From the NCBI GenBank assembly GCA_041592335.1, contig JBFHQE010000001.1:248001-312000 (forward strand): a stretch of 64,000 bases of DNA. The letters run 5' to 3'. The position numbers were made by a program, and so were the translations under genes. The DNA is from JBFHQE01 sp041592335. GTDB lineage: Bacteria; Pseudomonadota; Gammaproteobacteria; Thiohalobacterales; Thiohalobacteraceae. Shown piece after piece: positions 49,160 through 58,886 of the stretch (position 1 is its first letter; each line of letters starts with the position of its first letter). The notes under the pieces were generated by a model that did no database searches, was not told the DNA's origin, and saw nothing but the letters and a program-made list of their open reading frames with translations.

Positions 49160-50026
49160 TTATTTCCCGGCGGCCATTTCGTCGCCGTACTCCTCCAGCG
49201 CGCGCTGCAGTTCGGCGATGGCCTGATCGACCGGGTCGGCGTTGTTGTTAGCTCCCTTGTTGTTGGAAGCGGCGGTCCGGGCGGGGGCTTCCACGCCATC
49301 CCAGCGCAGCGCAACAGCGGAGACATTGTCGCTCTGCGGGTAACTTTTCTGCTCGGCCTTCATCGCCAGCGCATCCAGGGCGTCCGGTAGCTTGTCCTGA
49401 TCCACCAGGTCGATCAGGGCAGAGTCACTGACCGGTGACCAGAGTCCATCGCTGCACAGCAGCAATACATCGCCGGGCTGCAGGAATGCGGTTGGCCCGG
49501 TGGTAACCTCGGGTGCTTCCGGATGACCGCCGAGGCAGCGGCTGACCTGGTTGCGCAAGGGGTGATGCTTGGCCTGGCGGTCCGTCAGAATGCCCGCGGC
49601 CACCATGTCGGCAACCGGCGTATGGTCACGCGTCTGGAAAAAAATCCGGTCGCCACGCAGCAGGTAAAAACGGCTGTCGCCGACATGCGCCCAGTGCAGG
49701 GTGTCGCCCTGCAGCATGCAGGCGACGGCAGTGGTCATGGGTCGAATCGAGGGTTTGTGGGCATGGCCGACTGACAGAATGGTCTTGTGGGCGACGGCAA
49801 AGGCCTGGCGCAGGAACTGTGCTGGATCGCCCAGCGGATCACGCTGGATGAACTGGCGGCGCAGGCTGTCGACAAAAGTCTGCGCGGCAAGGTCGCCACG
49901 GTCGTGACCGCCCATGCCATCGGCGACCACCAGCAGCACGCCGTCCTCGGTTTCGCAGACCAGGCATCGGTCCTGATTGCTGCTGCGGTTTCCTAAGCGG
50001 CTGATTTGAGATACTTGGTATTGCAT
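49160..50026 (-). CDS. PP2C-family protein serine/threonine phosphatase
   Basis: The 288-residue PPM-type phosphatase has the metal-binding Asp motifs VVADGMGGHDRGDLAAQTFV and HVGDSRFYLLRGDRIFFQTR, LLLCSDGLWSPVSDSALID, and the terminal YPQSDNVSAVALRW. A C-terminal 45-residue tail is not conserved. It dephosphorylates Ser/Thr and probably opposes the kinase encoded next to it (gap of 6 bases). Substrates are unknown. Confidence 0.94.
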   Translation of the reverse strand: MQYQVSQISRLGNRSSNQDRCLVCETEDGVLLVVADGMGGHDRGDLAAQTFVDSLRRQFIQRDPLGDPAQFLRQAFAVAHKTILSVGHAHKPSIRPMTTAVACMLQGDTLHWAHVGDSRFYLLRGDRIFFQTRDHTPVADMVAAGILTDRQAKHHPLRNQVSRCLGGHPEAPEVTTGPTAFLQPGDVLLLCSDGLWSPVSDSALIDLVDQDKLPDALDALAMKAEQKSYPQSDNVSAVALRWDGVEAPARTAASNNKGANNNADPVDQAIAELQRALEEYGDEMAAGK

Positions 50027-50032
50027 GGTTGG

Positions 50033-50983
50033 CTATCCCTTTCCCCATGGCAGGCTGCCGACCAGCCGACCGAGGGTCGACTCCGTGGCTTCCTCTGATA
50101 CTGGCTCGTCTTCCGTCAGTAGCGCCTGGCGGAATTCAGCCACGCTTTGCGGGCGTAACAGCGGGTCCACTTCCATGGCCCAGTCAATCGCCTGCAGAAT
50201 TGAGCGCGAATACTTGCGTTTGTATAAATCCAGAACCCGACGCTGGGTGTCGCGTTCGTAACGTTCCCTGGCCGAAATGGGCGGTCGTCCCTCGATGCAG
50301 GCGCGCATGGTGGCGCCTATGGCGTAGATATCGGTCCAGGGCCCAACGTAGCCGTTTTGCTCGTATTGTTCAATTGGCGAAAAGCCGCCCGTTACCACCT
50401 GGCCGGGCTGGCTCTGGCGGCTTTGCGGGAAGCCATGCACGGCGCCGAAATCCAGCAAAATGGGGTCGCCTCCGGGGCGGATGTGGATATTTCCCGGTTT
50501 GATGTCCAGGTGCAACAGATCGTTCTTGTGGATGAGTTCCAGTCCGTTCAGTAACGGCGGGAACACGGTGCGCAGGAATTTTTCGCTCAGGTTGCCGCCA
50601 CGGCCGACCAGGTAGGTTTGCAGGTTTTTACCTTCCTGGTAATCCATCACCATATAAACGGTGTTATTCGCCCGGAAGAAGCTCAATACATTCACGATGT
50701 TGGGGTGTTTCAGGGTGGCCAGGGCGCTGGCTTCCTGGAAAAACAGCATGCGACCACGCGCGTAGCGCTTGGCCTCCGATTCCCCCTTGGGGGATACGGT
50801 ATGATTCGGGTTGCGTTTCGCCAGCCGGGCGGGCATGTATTCCTTGATGACCACCTGCTGAGCGGTTTCATCGTCAATGCCCAGGTACACCACGCTGAAC
50901 CCGCCGCCGCCCAGAGTTTTCACGACGGTATAGCGGTCGAGCCGGGTGCCTTTGGGTAATGCGTCGGGATGCTTGTTAAACAC
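50033..50983 (-). CDS. Eukaryotic-like serine/threonine protein kinase
   Basis: The 316-residue kinase is cytosolic and lacks a membrane helix. Seen: the glycine loop VVKTLGGGGFSVVYLGID, VAIK-type Lys in QVVIKEYMPARLAK, the catalytic loop LLHLDIKPGNIHIRPGGDP (HLD in place of HRD), and the DFG in ILLDFGAVHGF. It has GTDIYAIGATMRACIEGRPP as helix F. It forms a two-gene unit with the PP2C phosphatase, the usual signalling pair between rph and yicC in this group. Confidence 0.94.
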   Translation of the reverse strand: MFNKHPDALPKGTRLDRYTVVKTLGGGGFSVVYLGIDDETAQQVVIKEYMPARLAKRNPNHTVSPKGESEAKRYARGRMLFFQEASALATLKHPNIVNVLSFFRANNTVYMVMDYQEGKNLQTYLVGRGGNLSEKFLRTVFPPLLNGLELIHKNDLLHLDIKPGNIHIRPGGDPILLDFGAVHGFPQSRQSQPGQVVTGGFSPIEQYEQNGYVGPWTDIYAIGATMRACIEGRPPISARERYERDTQRRVLDLYKRKYSRSILQAIDWAMEVDPLLRPQSVAEFRQALLTEDEPVSEEATESTLGRLVGSLPWGKG

Positions 50984-51159
50984 GCTCTGCCATTTCGCTG
51001 TTGGTTATTTGGCCTCGTGCCATGTGCATGGGCCAGTGCCGGGTTTTCCCGGCCCTGTCTGCAAATCGGCATTTTCCACATCAGACTTGAGTGACAGGCG
51101 ACAGCAGGCCTGCAAATGGCTTACTATCCGATTGAAATTAAACCAGTAAGGAAAAACGG

Positions 51160-52026
51160 ATGATTCGTAGCATGACCGCTTTTGCGCGCCAGGAATCGGA
51201 GACCCGCTGGGGCGCGCTGGCCTGGGAGTTGCGGACGGTGAATCACCGCTACCTCGAGGTAACGGTGCGAATGCCGGACGAATTACGCGCGCTGGAGGTT
51301 CAGGTTCGGGAGCGGGCGGCGAAACAGCTGCGTCGTGGCAAACTGGACTGCAGTCTGCGTTTGCGCCTGAACGTCAATCGCCGCGACGAGCTGAAACTGG
51401 ATGAGCCGCTGTTGCAGCAGGTACTGGATACGACCCAGCAATTAACCAGTCGTCTCAGCAATCCGGCGCCCATCAGTCCGCTGCAACTAATGCAGTGGCC
51501 CGGGGTGGTGCTGGAAGAACAGCTCGACATGGAGCCGATCCGCGCTGCGGCGCTGGACAGCTTTGACCGTGCGCTGCAGGAGTTGCGCGAAAGCCGCGAA
51601 CGGGAAGGTGGGCAGCTGGCGCAACTGCTGGTCGACCGGCTGGATGCCATGGAGCCACTGGTGGTCGCGGCACGCAAGCGATTGCCGGAGGTGCGCGAGC
51701 GTATCCGGGAAAAGCTCAAAAGCCGTGTCGAAGAGCTGGTCAGTCAGCCGGATCAGGACCGGCTGGAGCAGGAACTGGTCTTCATGGCGCAGAAGATGGA
51801 TGTGGACGAAGAGCTGGATCGGCTCGATGGCCACATGGTCGAAGCGCGCCGTGTGCTAAAGCTGAAGGAGCCGGTCGGCAGACGGCTCGACTTCCTGATG
51901 CAGGAATTCAACCGCGAGGCCAACACGCTGGCCTCCAAATCGGCCGATAGTGAAACCACGCAAATTGCCGTTGAGCTGAAAGTGCTGATCGAGCAGATGC
52001 GCGAACAGGTGCAGAACATCGAATGA
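51160..52026 (+). CDS. yicC: YicC family endoribonuclease
   Basis: The 288-residue protein starts MIRSMTAFARQESETRWGAL and ends QIAVELKVLIEQMREQVQNI, both hallmarks of YicC/YloC. Members cut RNA and have been linked to small-RNA decay. The middle holds long coiled-coil helices. AAGGA lies 8 bases upstream. The stop overlaps the gmk start by four bases (ATGA), so the two are coupled. Confidence 0.95.
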   Translation: MIRSMTAFARQESETRWGALAWELRTVNHRYLEVTVRMPDELRALEVQVRERAAKQLRRGKLDCSLRLRLNVNRRDELKLDEPLLQQVLDTTQQLTSRLSNPAPISPLQLMQWPGVVLEEQLDMEPIRAAALDSFDRALQELRESREREGGQLAQLLVDRLDAMEPLVVAARKRLPEVRERIREKLKSRVEELVSQPDQDRLEQELVFMAQKMDVDEELDRLDGHMVEARRVLKLKEPVGRRLDFLMQEFNREANTLASKSADSETTQIAVELKVLIEQMREQVQNIE

Positions 52027-52655
52027 CTGACATTATCCCGGGAAATTTATTTATCGCTTCCGCTCCCTCCGGCGCGGGCAAGACCAGCCTGGTGCGTGCC
52101 CTGATGGAACGTATGCCGGAGGTGGCGTTCTCGGTGTCGCACACCACCCGCAAGATGCGCCCCGGCGAGGTCGACGGGCGCGATTATCATTTCGTGGATC
52201 ACGCGGCATTTGAGGCCATGGTGGCGCGCGATGAATTCCTGGAGCATGCGCAAGTCTTTGATAATTACTATGGAACGGCGCGAGCCTCGGTGGAGGCACA
52301 GCTGGCGGCAGGGCAGGATGTGTTTCTCGATATCGACTGGCAGGGCGCGCGCCAGATCCGCAGCCAGTGGCCGGAAGTCATTTCGATCTTCATTTTGCCG
52401 CCGGGCCGCGAGGCGCTGCAGGCGCGGCTGACCGGGCGCGGCCAGGATGACGCGGACACCATCGCGCGGCGTATGCGGGACGCGGTGTCGGAGAGCAGTC
52501 ACTACGACGAATACGACTACGTCATTATTAATGATGACTTCGCTGCCGCGCTGACCGATCTGGAAACCCTGGTGCGGGCTGCGCGACTCGAAATCGCCCC
52601 CCAGCAGAGGCGGCATGCCGATTTGCTGGCGCGGCTTCTGGCGTCCGAGGGTTAA
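52023..52655 (+). CDS. gmk: Guanylate kinase
   Basis: The 210-residue enzyme phosphorylates GMP to GDP. It has the P-loop IASAPSGAGKTSLVRALMER, the GMP-binding VSHTTRKMRPGEVDGRDYHF, and GQDVFLDIDWQGARQIRSQW. It sits in the conserved order yicC-gmk-rpoZ-spoT, giving a link between guanine nucleotide supply and the stringent response. Confidence 0.98.
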   Translation: MTDIIPGNLFIASAPSGAGKTSLVRALMERMPEVAFSVSHTTRKMRPGEVDGRDYHFVDHAAFEAMVARDEFLEHAQVFDNYYGTARASVEAQLAAGQDVFLDIDWQGARQIRSQWPEVISIFILPPGREALQARLTGRGQDDADTIARRMRDAVSESSHYDEYDYVIINDDFAAALTDLETLVRAARLEIAPQQRRHADLLARLLASEG

Positions 52656-52705
52656 ATCCGCTAGACTTCTCCACCCTGTCAATTTACCGAATTTAGGAAT
52701 TTTTC

Positions 52706-52981
52706 ATGGCACGTGTAACAGTTGAAGACTGTCTTGGTAATGTGGCGAACCGCTTCGAGCTGGTACTGGTGGCGTCCAAGCGCGCCCGTCAGCTGTCCCA
52801 CGGTCAGGCGGCACAGTTGCCATGGGAAAATGACAAGCCAACGGTTATGGCGCTGCGTGAAATCGCCGAGGGTCTGGTGACGCCAGCCATTCTGGAAGAG
52901 AAGCCTGCCCCTGAAGACGATCTTGCGGAGCTGGTCGAAGATGCCATGGCGGCAGTGGCCGAGTCTGATTCCGCCAGCTAA
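52706..52981 (+). CDS. rpoZ: RNA polymerase omega subunit
   Basis: The 91-residue omega begins MARVTVEDCLGNVANRFELV and carries KRARQLSHGQAAQLPWENDK and PTVMALREIAEGLVTPAILE. It aids RNA polymerase assembly and forms the first ppGpp site with beta'. A terminator follows about 24 bases after the stop, separating it partly from spoT. Confidence 0.98.
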   Translation: MARVTVEDCLGNVANRFELVLVASKRARQLSHGQAAQLPWENDKPTVMALREIAEGLVTPAILEEKPAPEDDLAELVEDAMAAVAESDSAS

Positions 52982-53004
52982 CGCGGGCAACCCGATCTAT
53001 CCGG

Positions 53005-53028
53005 TCCCGGCGTCATGCCGGGATTTTT
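53005..53028 (+). terminator. Rho-independent terminator after rpoZ
   Basis: TCCCGGC, loop GTCAT, GCCGGGA then TTTTT. Seven-base perfect stem and T-tract. Confidence 0.85.
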
Positions 53029-53066
53029 AAATAGTTTTCCCGCCTCCCTGCTTGCCTTAAGATGCC

Positions 53067-55280
53067 ATGAGTCAGCCCAAACGCGCAGCGCATCACGCAA
53101 CACAAACGAAGGGCAATAGGGGCATGGCAGCCAACCCTAAAGAAGCGACAGCAGAGGACGGACACCGGTTTCTCATCAGCGATCTGTGCCGGGTCCTGGA
53201 ACAGTATCTCGAACCCGATCAGGTTCGGGATGTCTACCGTGCCTACCTGCTGGGCGCCGAGGCGCACGAAGGTCAGCATCGCAAATCCGGCGAACCCTAT
53301 ATTTACCATCCGATTGCCGTGGCGCGCATTCTGGCGGATATGCGTATGGATTTCCGCAGCATCATTTCCGCCATCCTGCACGACGTTATCGAAGACACCC
53401 ACATCCCCAAGGAAAAGATCGAAGCCAGCTTTGGCGAGGAAGTCGCGGAACTGGTCGAGGGCGTAAGCAAGCTCACGCATATCCAGTTTGAAAGCAAGGC
53501 CGAGGCGCAGGCCGAAAACTTCCGCAAGATGATGCTGGCGATGGTGAAGGATATTCGTGTAATCCTGATCAAGCTGGCGGACCGCCTGCATAACATGCGC
53601 ACCCTGGGTGTGATGCGGCCGGACAAGCGCCGCCGTATTGCGCGCGAGACACTCGATATCTATGCGCCGATCGCCAATCGACTCGGCATGAATGCCATGC
53701 GCCTGGAGCTGGAAGACCTTGGCTTGCAGGCGCTGTACCCCACGCGCGCGCGCGTGCTGGATGCCGCGATCAGGAAGGCGCGCGGCAACCGTAAGGAGAT
53801 CCTGGTCAAGATCGAATCGGCCATTCTGCAGCGCCTGCAACAGGAAGGCGTGCCGGGGAATGTGAAGAGCCGCGAGAAACACCTGTACAGTATTTATAAA
53901 AAAATGCGGGGTAAAAGCCTGGGCTTTTCCGAAGTTTCCGATGTGTATGCTTTCCGCATCATCGTCGATAAGGCCGATACCTGTTACCGCGTGCTGGGCA
54001 TGGTGCATAACCTGTATAAACCCGTGCCGGGCAAGTTTAAGGATTACATTGCAATTCCCAAGGCCAATGGTTACCAGTCGTTACATACGGTGTTGTTCGG
54101 GCCATTCGGTGTGCCGATTGAAGTGCAGATTCGTACCGAGGACATGGACAAGGTAGCCGAGGCGGGCGTTGCCGCGCACTGGCTTTACAAGACTGGCGAG
54201 AGTAGTGGCAATAGCGCCCAGGCGCGGGCGCGCGAATGGTTGCGCGAGTTGCTCGAGATGCAGAAGAGTGCCGGGAACTCGCTGGAGTTTCTGGAAAACG
54301 TCAAGATCGACCTGTTCCCGGACGAGGTCTATGTGTTCACGCCCAAGGGCGATATTGTCGAGTTGCCGCGCGGCGCAACACCGGTGGATTTTGCGTATGA
54401 CGTGCATACCGAGGTCGGCAACAGTTGTATCGCGGCGAAGATCGATCGTCACCTGGCACCGTTACGCACACCCCTGCTAAATGGTCAGACCGTCGAGATC
54501 ATTACCGCGCCCGGCGCACACCCGAATCCGGCCTGGCTGAATTTTGTGGTGACCGGCAAGGCACGGGCGAATATCCGCAGCCATCTGAAAAACCTGCGCG
54601 AGGGTGAAGCGGTGAGTCTGGGTCGACGCTTGCTGGATAAAACACTTTCCAGTATGTCGGCTTCGCTGGATGAACTGCCGCCGCAGATGATTATCGACTT
54701 CCTGGAAGAATGTAACCTGCCCTCGCTGGATCACCTGCTGTCGGATATCGGTCTGGGCAATCGCTTGCCGTTGGTAGTGGCGCGTCAGCTGATAGGCGAT
54801 GTGGATACGGTCAGTGAAACGAGCGGCGAGCAAAAGCGGCCGCTGGCGATCAAGGGCACGGAAGGCATGGTGATCAACTTTGCCAAGTGTTGTCGACCGA
54901 TTCCGGGTGACCGGGTGATCGGGTTTGTCAGTGCCGGACGCGGTATCGTGATCCACAATGAGAATTGCAAGAACGTCGCTGACTTTCGCAGTCAGCCGGA
55001 AAAATGGATTGATGTGGAATGGGAGTCCGAGCCTGGTGGCGAGTTTGTTGCCGAACTGCGTGTTATGGTGCAGAACCAGCGTGGTGTGCTGGCTACCATT
55101 GCGGCTGCGATCGCGGATACCGATTCGAATATTGAAAATGTGAACATTGAAGACCGCGATGGTATTAACACTTCCATTGTCTTCACCGTGACCGTGCGCA
55201 ATCGTCAGCACCTGGCGCAGGTCATGCGCAAGATCCGGCAGATTCCCCTCGTAGTGCGCGTTTCAAGATCAAAAGGCTAA
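53067..55280 (+). CDS. spoT: Bifunctional (p)ppGpp synthetase/hydrolase SpoT
   Basis: The 737-residue protein has an HD hydrolase domain (about 45-200) with IISAILHDVIEDTHIPKEKI, a synthetase domain (about 240-400) with VYAFRIIVDKADTCYRVLGM and AIPKANGYQSLHTVLFGPFG, a TGS domain (VYVFTPKGDIVELPRGATPV), a helical/zinc-finger-like region with NFAKCCRPIPGDRVIGFV, and a C-terminal ACT domain (about 665-737). Both catalytic motifs look intact, so it probably makes and degrades (p)ppGpp. The start is either 53067 or the ATG at 53124; neither has a strong ribosome site. Confidence 0.96.
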   Translation: MSQPKRAAHHATQTKGNRGMAANPKEATAEDGHRFLISDLCRVLEQYLEPDQVRDVYRAYLLGAEAHEGQHRKSGEPYIYHPIAVARILADMRMDFRSIISAILHDVIEDTHIPKEKIEASFGEEVAELVEGVSKLTHIQFESKAEAQAENFRKMMLAMVKDIRVILIKLADRLHNMRTLGVMRPDKRRRIARETLDIYAPIANRLGMNAMRLELEDLGLQALYPTRARVLDAAIRKARGNRKEILVKIESAILQRLQQEGVPGNVKSREKHLYSIYKKMRGKSLGFSEVSDVYAFRIIVDKADTCYRVLGMVHNLYKPVPGKFKDYIAIPKANGYQSLHTVLFGPFGVPIEVQIRTEDMDKVAEAGVAAHWLYKTGESSGNSAQARAREWLRELLEMQKSAGNSLEFLENVKIDLFPDEVYVFTPKGDIVELPRGATPVDFAYDVHTEVGNSCIAAKIDRHLAPLRTPLLNGQTVEIITAPGAHPNPAWLNFVVTGKARANIRSHLKNLREGEAVSLGRRLLDKTLSSMSASLDELPPQMIIDFLEECNLPSLDHLLSDIGLGNRLPLVVARQLIGDVDTVSETSGEQKRPLAIKGTEGMVINFAKCCRPIPGDRVIGFVSAGRGIVIHNENCKNVADFRSQPEKWIDVEWESEPGGEFVAELRVMVQNQRGVLATIAAAIADTDSNIENVNIEDRDGINTSIVFTVTVRNRQHLAQVMRKIRQIPLVVRVSRSKG

Positions 55281-55294
55281 AACAAGGATTTATC

Positions 55295-55678
55295 ATGGCT
55301 CGTGAAATAATTTCGACACCCAATGCTCCACAGGCTATTGGTACTTACTCTCAGGCCGTCAAATGCGGTGATACTGTTTACTTATCGGGGCAAATTCCGC
55401 TGGTGCCGGACACCATGGAAATGATAGCGGGTGATATGGAAGCGCAGATCCGGCGCGTGTTCGATAATCTATCGGCTGTGTGTACGGCGGCCGGTGGTTC
55501 ACTGGCGGACATTGCCAAGCTGAATATTTTTCTCACCGACCTGACGCATTTCCCACTGGTCAACCAGGTCATGGCCGAATACTTTACTGAACCTTATCCG
55601 GCTCGCGCGGCCATTGGTGTCGCCAGTCTGCCGAAAGGGGCGGGCGTGGAGATGGATGCGGTGATGGTATTGAATTGA
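55295..55678 (+). CDS. ridA: RidA family reactive enamine/imine deaminase
   Basis: The 127-residue protein has PQAIGTYSQAVKCGDTVYLS, GQIPLVPDTMEMIAGDMEAQ, the catalytic Arg in EPYPARAAIGVASLPKGAGV, and a standard length. RidA hydrolyses the 2-aminoacrylate made by PLP enzymes. It follows spoT by 14 bases, a common linkage. Confidence 0.96.
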   Translation: MAREIISTPNAPQAIGTYSQAVKCGDTVYLSGQIPLVPDTMEMIAGDMEAQIRRVFDNLSAVCTAAGGSLADIAKLNIFLTDLTHFPLVNQVMAEYFTEPYPARAAIGVASLPKGAGVEMDAVMVLN

Positions 55679-56730
55679 GCTTGGGCAAGGTAATACACAC
55701 AAGTCAGCGGCTATCAAATAATAATTTTGACCTGCTTAGATTTCTGTTTGCAATCACAGTATGTCTGGTTCATACGCATACGCTTTCTGGCTACCGAGAG
55801 CTGCGCTGGGTTGAGGCGCTGCTTTCATCAGAGATAGCCGTTCAGTCATTTTTCGTGGTAAGTGGATTTTTAATATTTATGAGCTACGAGCGGTCTTCTT
55901 CGCTAGCCTCCTATGCTTGGAAAAGGTTAAGGCGTATTTACCCGGCCTATTTTACGATTGTTGTGGTTTGTGCTCTTGGTCTAATTATTGTTAGTGCGGT
56001 AGATGTTGATGGGTATTTCTCCTCTGAATGGGTAAAGTATCTCCTTTCGAATCTATTTTTTCTAAACTTTTTACAACACGGCTTGCCGGGTGTGTTTACG
56101 GATTTAAAGTTTGATGCTGTGAATGGCGCGTTGTGGACGCTTAAGATAGAGGTGATGTTTTATTTATCTGTTCCGGTATTTGTCTACTTGTTCAGGCGAA
56201 TTGGTACGTTGCCGGTTATAGTGGTGACCTATGTGTTATCCATTGTGTATGTGCTGGCGCTTTCCTGGGAGCAGCAAAAGTCGGGTAACAGTATTTATGC
56301 GGAACTTGCCCGCCAGCTTCCGGGGCAGCTTTCCTACTTTATGGCAGGTGCATTTCTTTACTATTACTTACCGTTCTTTGAAAAGTATTTAGCTTATTTT
56401 TTTGGTTTTGCAGCATTGGTCTTTATTGCGCAGGGAATTTACCCGGTTATTCCGGTAGAGCCACTAGCCCTGGGGGTTTTGGTTGTTTTTTTTGGTCTCT
56501 TTGGGTATCTGGGGAATTTTGGAAAATATGGCGACTTTTCTTACGGCATATACATAATTCATTTCCCGGTTATACAGGTGCTACTGCATTTTCAGGTCTT
56601 TCAGGGGCGCCCGGGTCTATTTCTAATATTGGTAGTCTTGGCGACATTAATCGGAGCAATGGCAATGTGGCACCTGGTAGAGAAACGCTTTCTACTGCGA
56701 AACAATCATTATGTGGCTGTAACTAAATGA
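55675..56730 (+). CDS. Membrane acyltransferase 3 family protein (O-acetyltransferase type), AT-rich
   Basis: The 351-residue protein has about ten hydrophobic helices and the Acyltransferase_3 opening NNNFDLLRFLFAITVCLVHT with the catalytic-type His (VHTHTLSGYREL), then FFVVSGFLIFMSYERSSS and WKRLRRIYPAYFTIVVVC. Such enzymes acylate sugars of O-antigen, exopolysaccharide or other surface glycans. The frame begins at a TTG overlapping the ridA stop by four bases. Its base composition is AT-rich (about 40% GC in a line I counted), so it appears acquired and inserted into the spoT-ridA-recG run. Confidence 0.9.
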   Translation: MSLGKVIHTSQRLSNNNFDLLRFLFAITVCLVHTHTLSGYRELRWVEALLSSEIAVQSFFVVSGFLIFMSYERSSSLASYAWKRLRRIYPAYFTIVVVCALGLIIVSAVDVDGYFSSEWVKYLLSNLFFLNFLQHGLPGVFTDLKFDAVNGALWTLKIEVMFYLSVPVFVYLFRRIGTLPVIVVTYVLSIVYVLALSWEQQKSGNSIYAELARQLPGQLSYFMAGAFLYYYLPFFEKYLAYFFGFAALVFIAQGIYPVIPVEPLALGVLVVFFGLFGYLGNFGKYGDFSYGIYIIHFPVIQVLLHFQVFQGRPGLFLILVVLATLIGAMAMWHLVEKRFLLRNNHYVAVTK

Positions 56731-56800
56731 TGGTTTAGGGTTGGGTATGAGCGCTAGCAATAAATTTCGCGCAAGATATTGATCGTTCTTTGAGTGTCTA

Positions 56801-58885
56801 GTGGCGGAACTTCATTTACAGCCAGTGACGATATTGCAAGGCGTCGGTTCGCGTGTTGCCGACAGGCTCGCGAAGCTGAATATCTTCACCGTTCAGGATC
56901 TGTTGTTTCACCTTCCCTCGCGATATCAGGACCGTACCCGGGTGGTGCCGATTGGCAGTTTGCGTCCCGGTGATCAGGCGGTAATTGAAGCGACGGTCGA
57001 TCTGGCGGAGGTGAAGTTCGGTAAGCGACGCATGTTGCTGGTGCGGGTCAGCGATGGTACCGGTAGTCTTACGCTGCGGTTTTTTCATTTTAATAAACTT
57101 CAGCAGCAGGGGTTTGAACGCGGTGTGCGCGTGCGTTGTTATGGTGAAGCAAGGCCGGGTGCTGTCACGCTGGAGATGGTGCACCCGGAATACCAGCGCA
57201 TCGGCGATGATGATACGGCTGAGGTGGCAGACAGTCTGACGCCGATTTATCCCACCACCGAGGGTGTTCATCAGCTGACCTTGCGCAACCTGACCGAGCA
57301 GGCGCTGGAACGCTTAAAGCAGTCGCCGCAGTTACTGCCTGATTTACTGCCGGACAGCCTGTTGCAACAGCAGGGTTTATATTCCCTGCAGGAGGCGATA
57401 CTCACAGTGCATCGTCCACCGCCGGATTGCGATGTGCGGGCGCTGGAGGAAGGCGAGCATCCGTTGCAGCAGCGATTGGTATTTGAAGAATTGCTGGCGC
57501 ATCACCTGAGTCTGCGACGCTTACGGGAAAACGCGCAAGCCCATAACGCACTGCCGATGAAAACCGATGGCCAGTTGCAAGCAAAGTTTCTGCAACAGTT
57601 ACCCTTCCCTTTGACCGGCGCGCAACAACGGGTGGTGGAGGAAATACGCCATGACTTGTTGCGCCCTCAGCCGATGTTGCGGCTGGTGCAGGGCGATGTC
57701 GGTTCCGGCAAAACTATCGTTGCCGCGCTGGCGGCCTTGCAGGCGGTTGAAGCCGGTGCCCAGGCAGTGGTGATGGCGCCGACCGAGTTACTGGCCGAGC
57801 AGCACCTGGCCAACTTTACCAACTGGCTGGCGCCGCTGGGTATTCAGTTAAGCTGGTTGTCAGGCAAGTTAAAGGGAGTCAGGCGCAAGACCTCGTTGCA
57901 GGCTATCGCAACAGGTGAGGCGCAAGTGATTGTGGGCACGCATGCGCTGTTTCAGGATGAAGTTGCGTTTCACCGGCTGGGTCTGGTGATTGTGGACGAG
58001 CAACACCGTTTCGGCGTGCATCAGCGCCTGGCGTTACGCGACAAGGGTCAGCAGGGTGATCTGTATCCGCATCAGTTGACGATGACCGCGACGCCGATAC
58101 CGCGCACGCTGGCGATGTCGGTCTATGCGGATCTGGATACGTCTATCATTGATGAGCTGCCGCCGGGTCGTACGCCAGTGACGACGGTCGTGATGCCGAA
58201 CAGTCGTCGTCCGGAGATTGTCGAACGTGTGCAGCACGCCTGTGCCGAAGGTCGGCAGGTGTACTGGGTTTGTACGCTGATTGAAGAATCCGAGGCGTTG
58301 CAATGCCAGGCGGCCGAAGATACGGCGCGGGAACTCGCGGAAGCGTTGCCTGAGCTTAAGGTGGGCCTGGTGCATGGGCGCATGAAACCGGCGGAAAAAG
58401 AATCCGTGATGCAGGCCTTCAAGTCCGGTGATATCGAGTTGTTGGTTGCGACCACGGTGATAGAGGTCGGGGTCGATGTGCCCAATGCCTCGCTGATGAT
58501 TATCGAAAATGCCGAGCGACTGGGGTTGGCGCAGTTGCATCAATTGCGTGGCCGCGTTGGACGCGGCACCGCGCAAAGCAGTTGCGTGTTGCTGTATCAG
58601 GGTAAACTGTCGCAACTGGCGCGCGAGCGATTGTCCGTGATGCGCGAGACCAATGATGGTTTTGTGATTGCGCAGCGCGATCTGGAGATTCGCGGACCGG
58701 GCGAGGTGCTGGGTACGCGGCAGACCGGAATGCTGCAAATGCGAATTGCGGACCTGGTAAGGGATGATGCCTTGTTGCCGCAGGTCGAGCAGGCGGGGCG
58801 TGAAATTCTGGAAAAGTATCCAGCGCATGTTGAGCCCCTGATTCGGCGTTGGCTGGGTGAGGCGGAGCGGTTTGGGAATGTTTAA
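56801..58885 (+). CDS. recG: ATP-dependent DNA helicase RecG
   Basis: The 694-residue helicase regresses stalled forks and branch-migrates junctions. It has an N-terminal wedge OB domain (about 20-180), Walker A LVQGDVGSGKTIVAALAALQ near residue 305, the DEQH box VIVDEQHRFGVHQRLALRDK, MTATPIPRTLAMSVYADLDT, and motif VI QLRGRVGRGTAQSSCVLLYQ. The start is a GTG at 56801 (MAELHLQPVTILQGVG). Confidence 0.97.
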   Translation: MAELHLQPVTILQGVGSRVADRLAKLNIFTVQDLLFHLPSRYQDRTRVVPIGSLRPGDQAVIEATVDLAEVKFGKRRMLLVRVSDGTGSLTLRFFHFNKLQQQGFERGVRVRCYGEARPGAVTLEMVHPEYQRIGDDDTAEVADSLTPIYPTTEGVHQLTLRNLTEQALERLKQSPQLLPDLLPDSLLQQQGLYSLQEAILTVHRPPPDCDVRALEEGEHPLQQRLVFEELLAHHLSLRRLRENAQAHNALPMKTDGQLQAKFLQQLPFPLTGAQQRVVEEIRHDLLRPQPMLRLVQGDVGSGKTIVAALAALQAVEAGAQAVVMAPTELLAEQHLANFTNWLAPLGIQLSWLSGKLKGVRRKTSLQAIATGEAQVIVGTHALFQDEVAFHRLGLVIVDEQHRFGVHQRLALRDKGQQGDLYPHQLTMTATPIPRTLAMSVYADLDTSIIDELPPGRTPVTTVVMPNSRRPEIVERVQHACAEGRQVYWVCTLIEESEALQCQAAEDTARELAEALPELKVGLVHGRMKPAEKESVMQAFKSGDIELLVATTVIEVGVDVPNASLMIIENAERLGLAQLHQLRGRVGRGTAQSSCVLLYQGKLSQLARERLSVMRETNDGFVIAQRDLEIRGPGEVLGTRQTGMLQMRIADLVRDDALLPQVEQAGREILEKYPAHVEPLIRRWLGEAERFGNV

Positions 58886-58886
58886 G

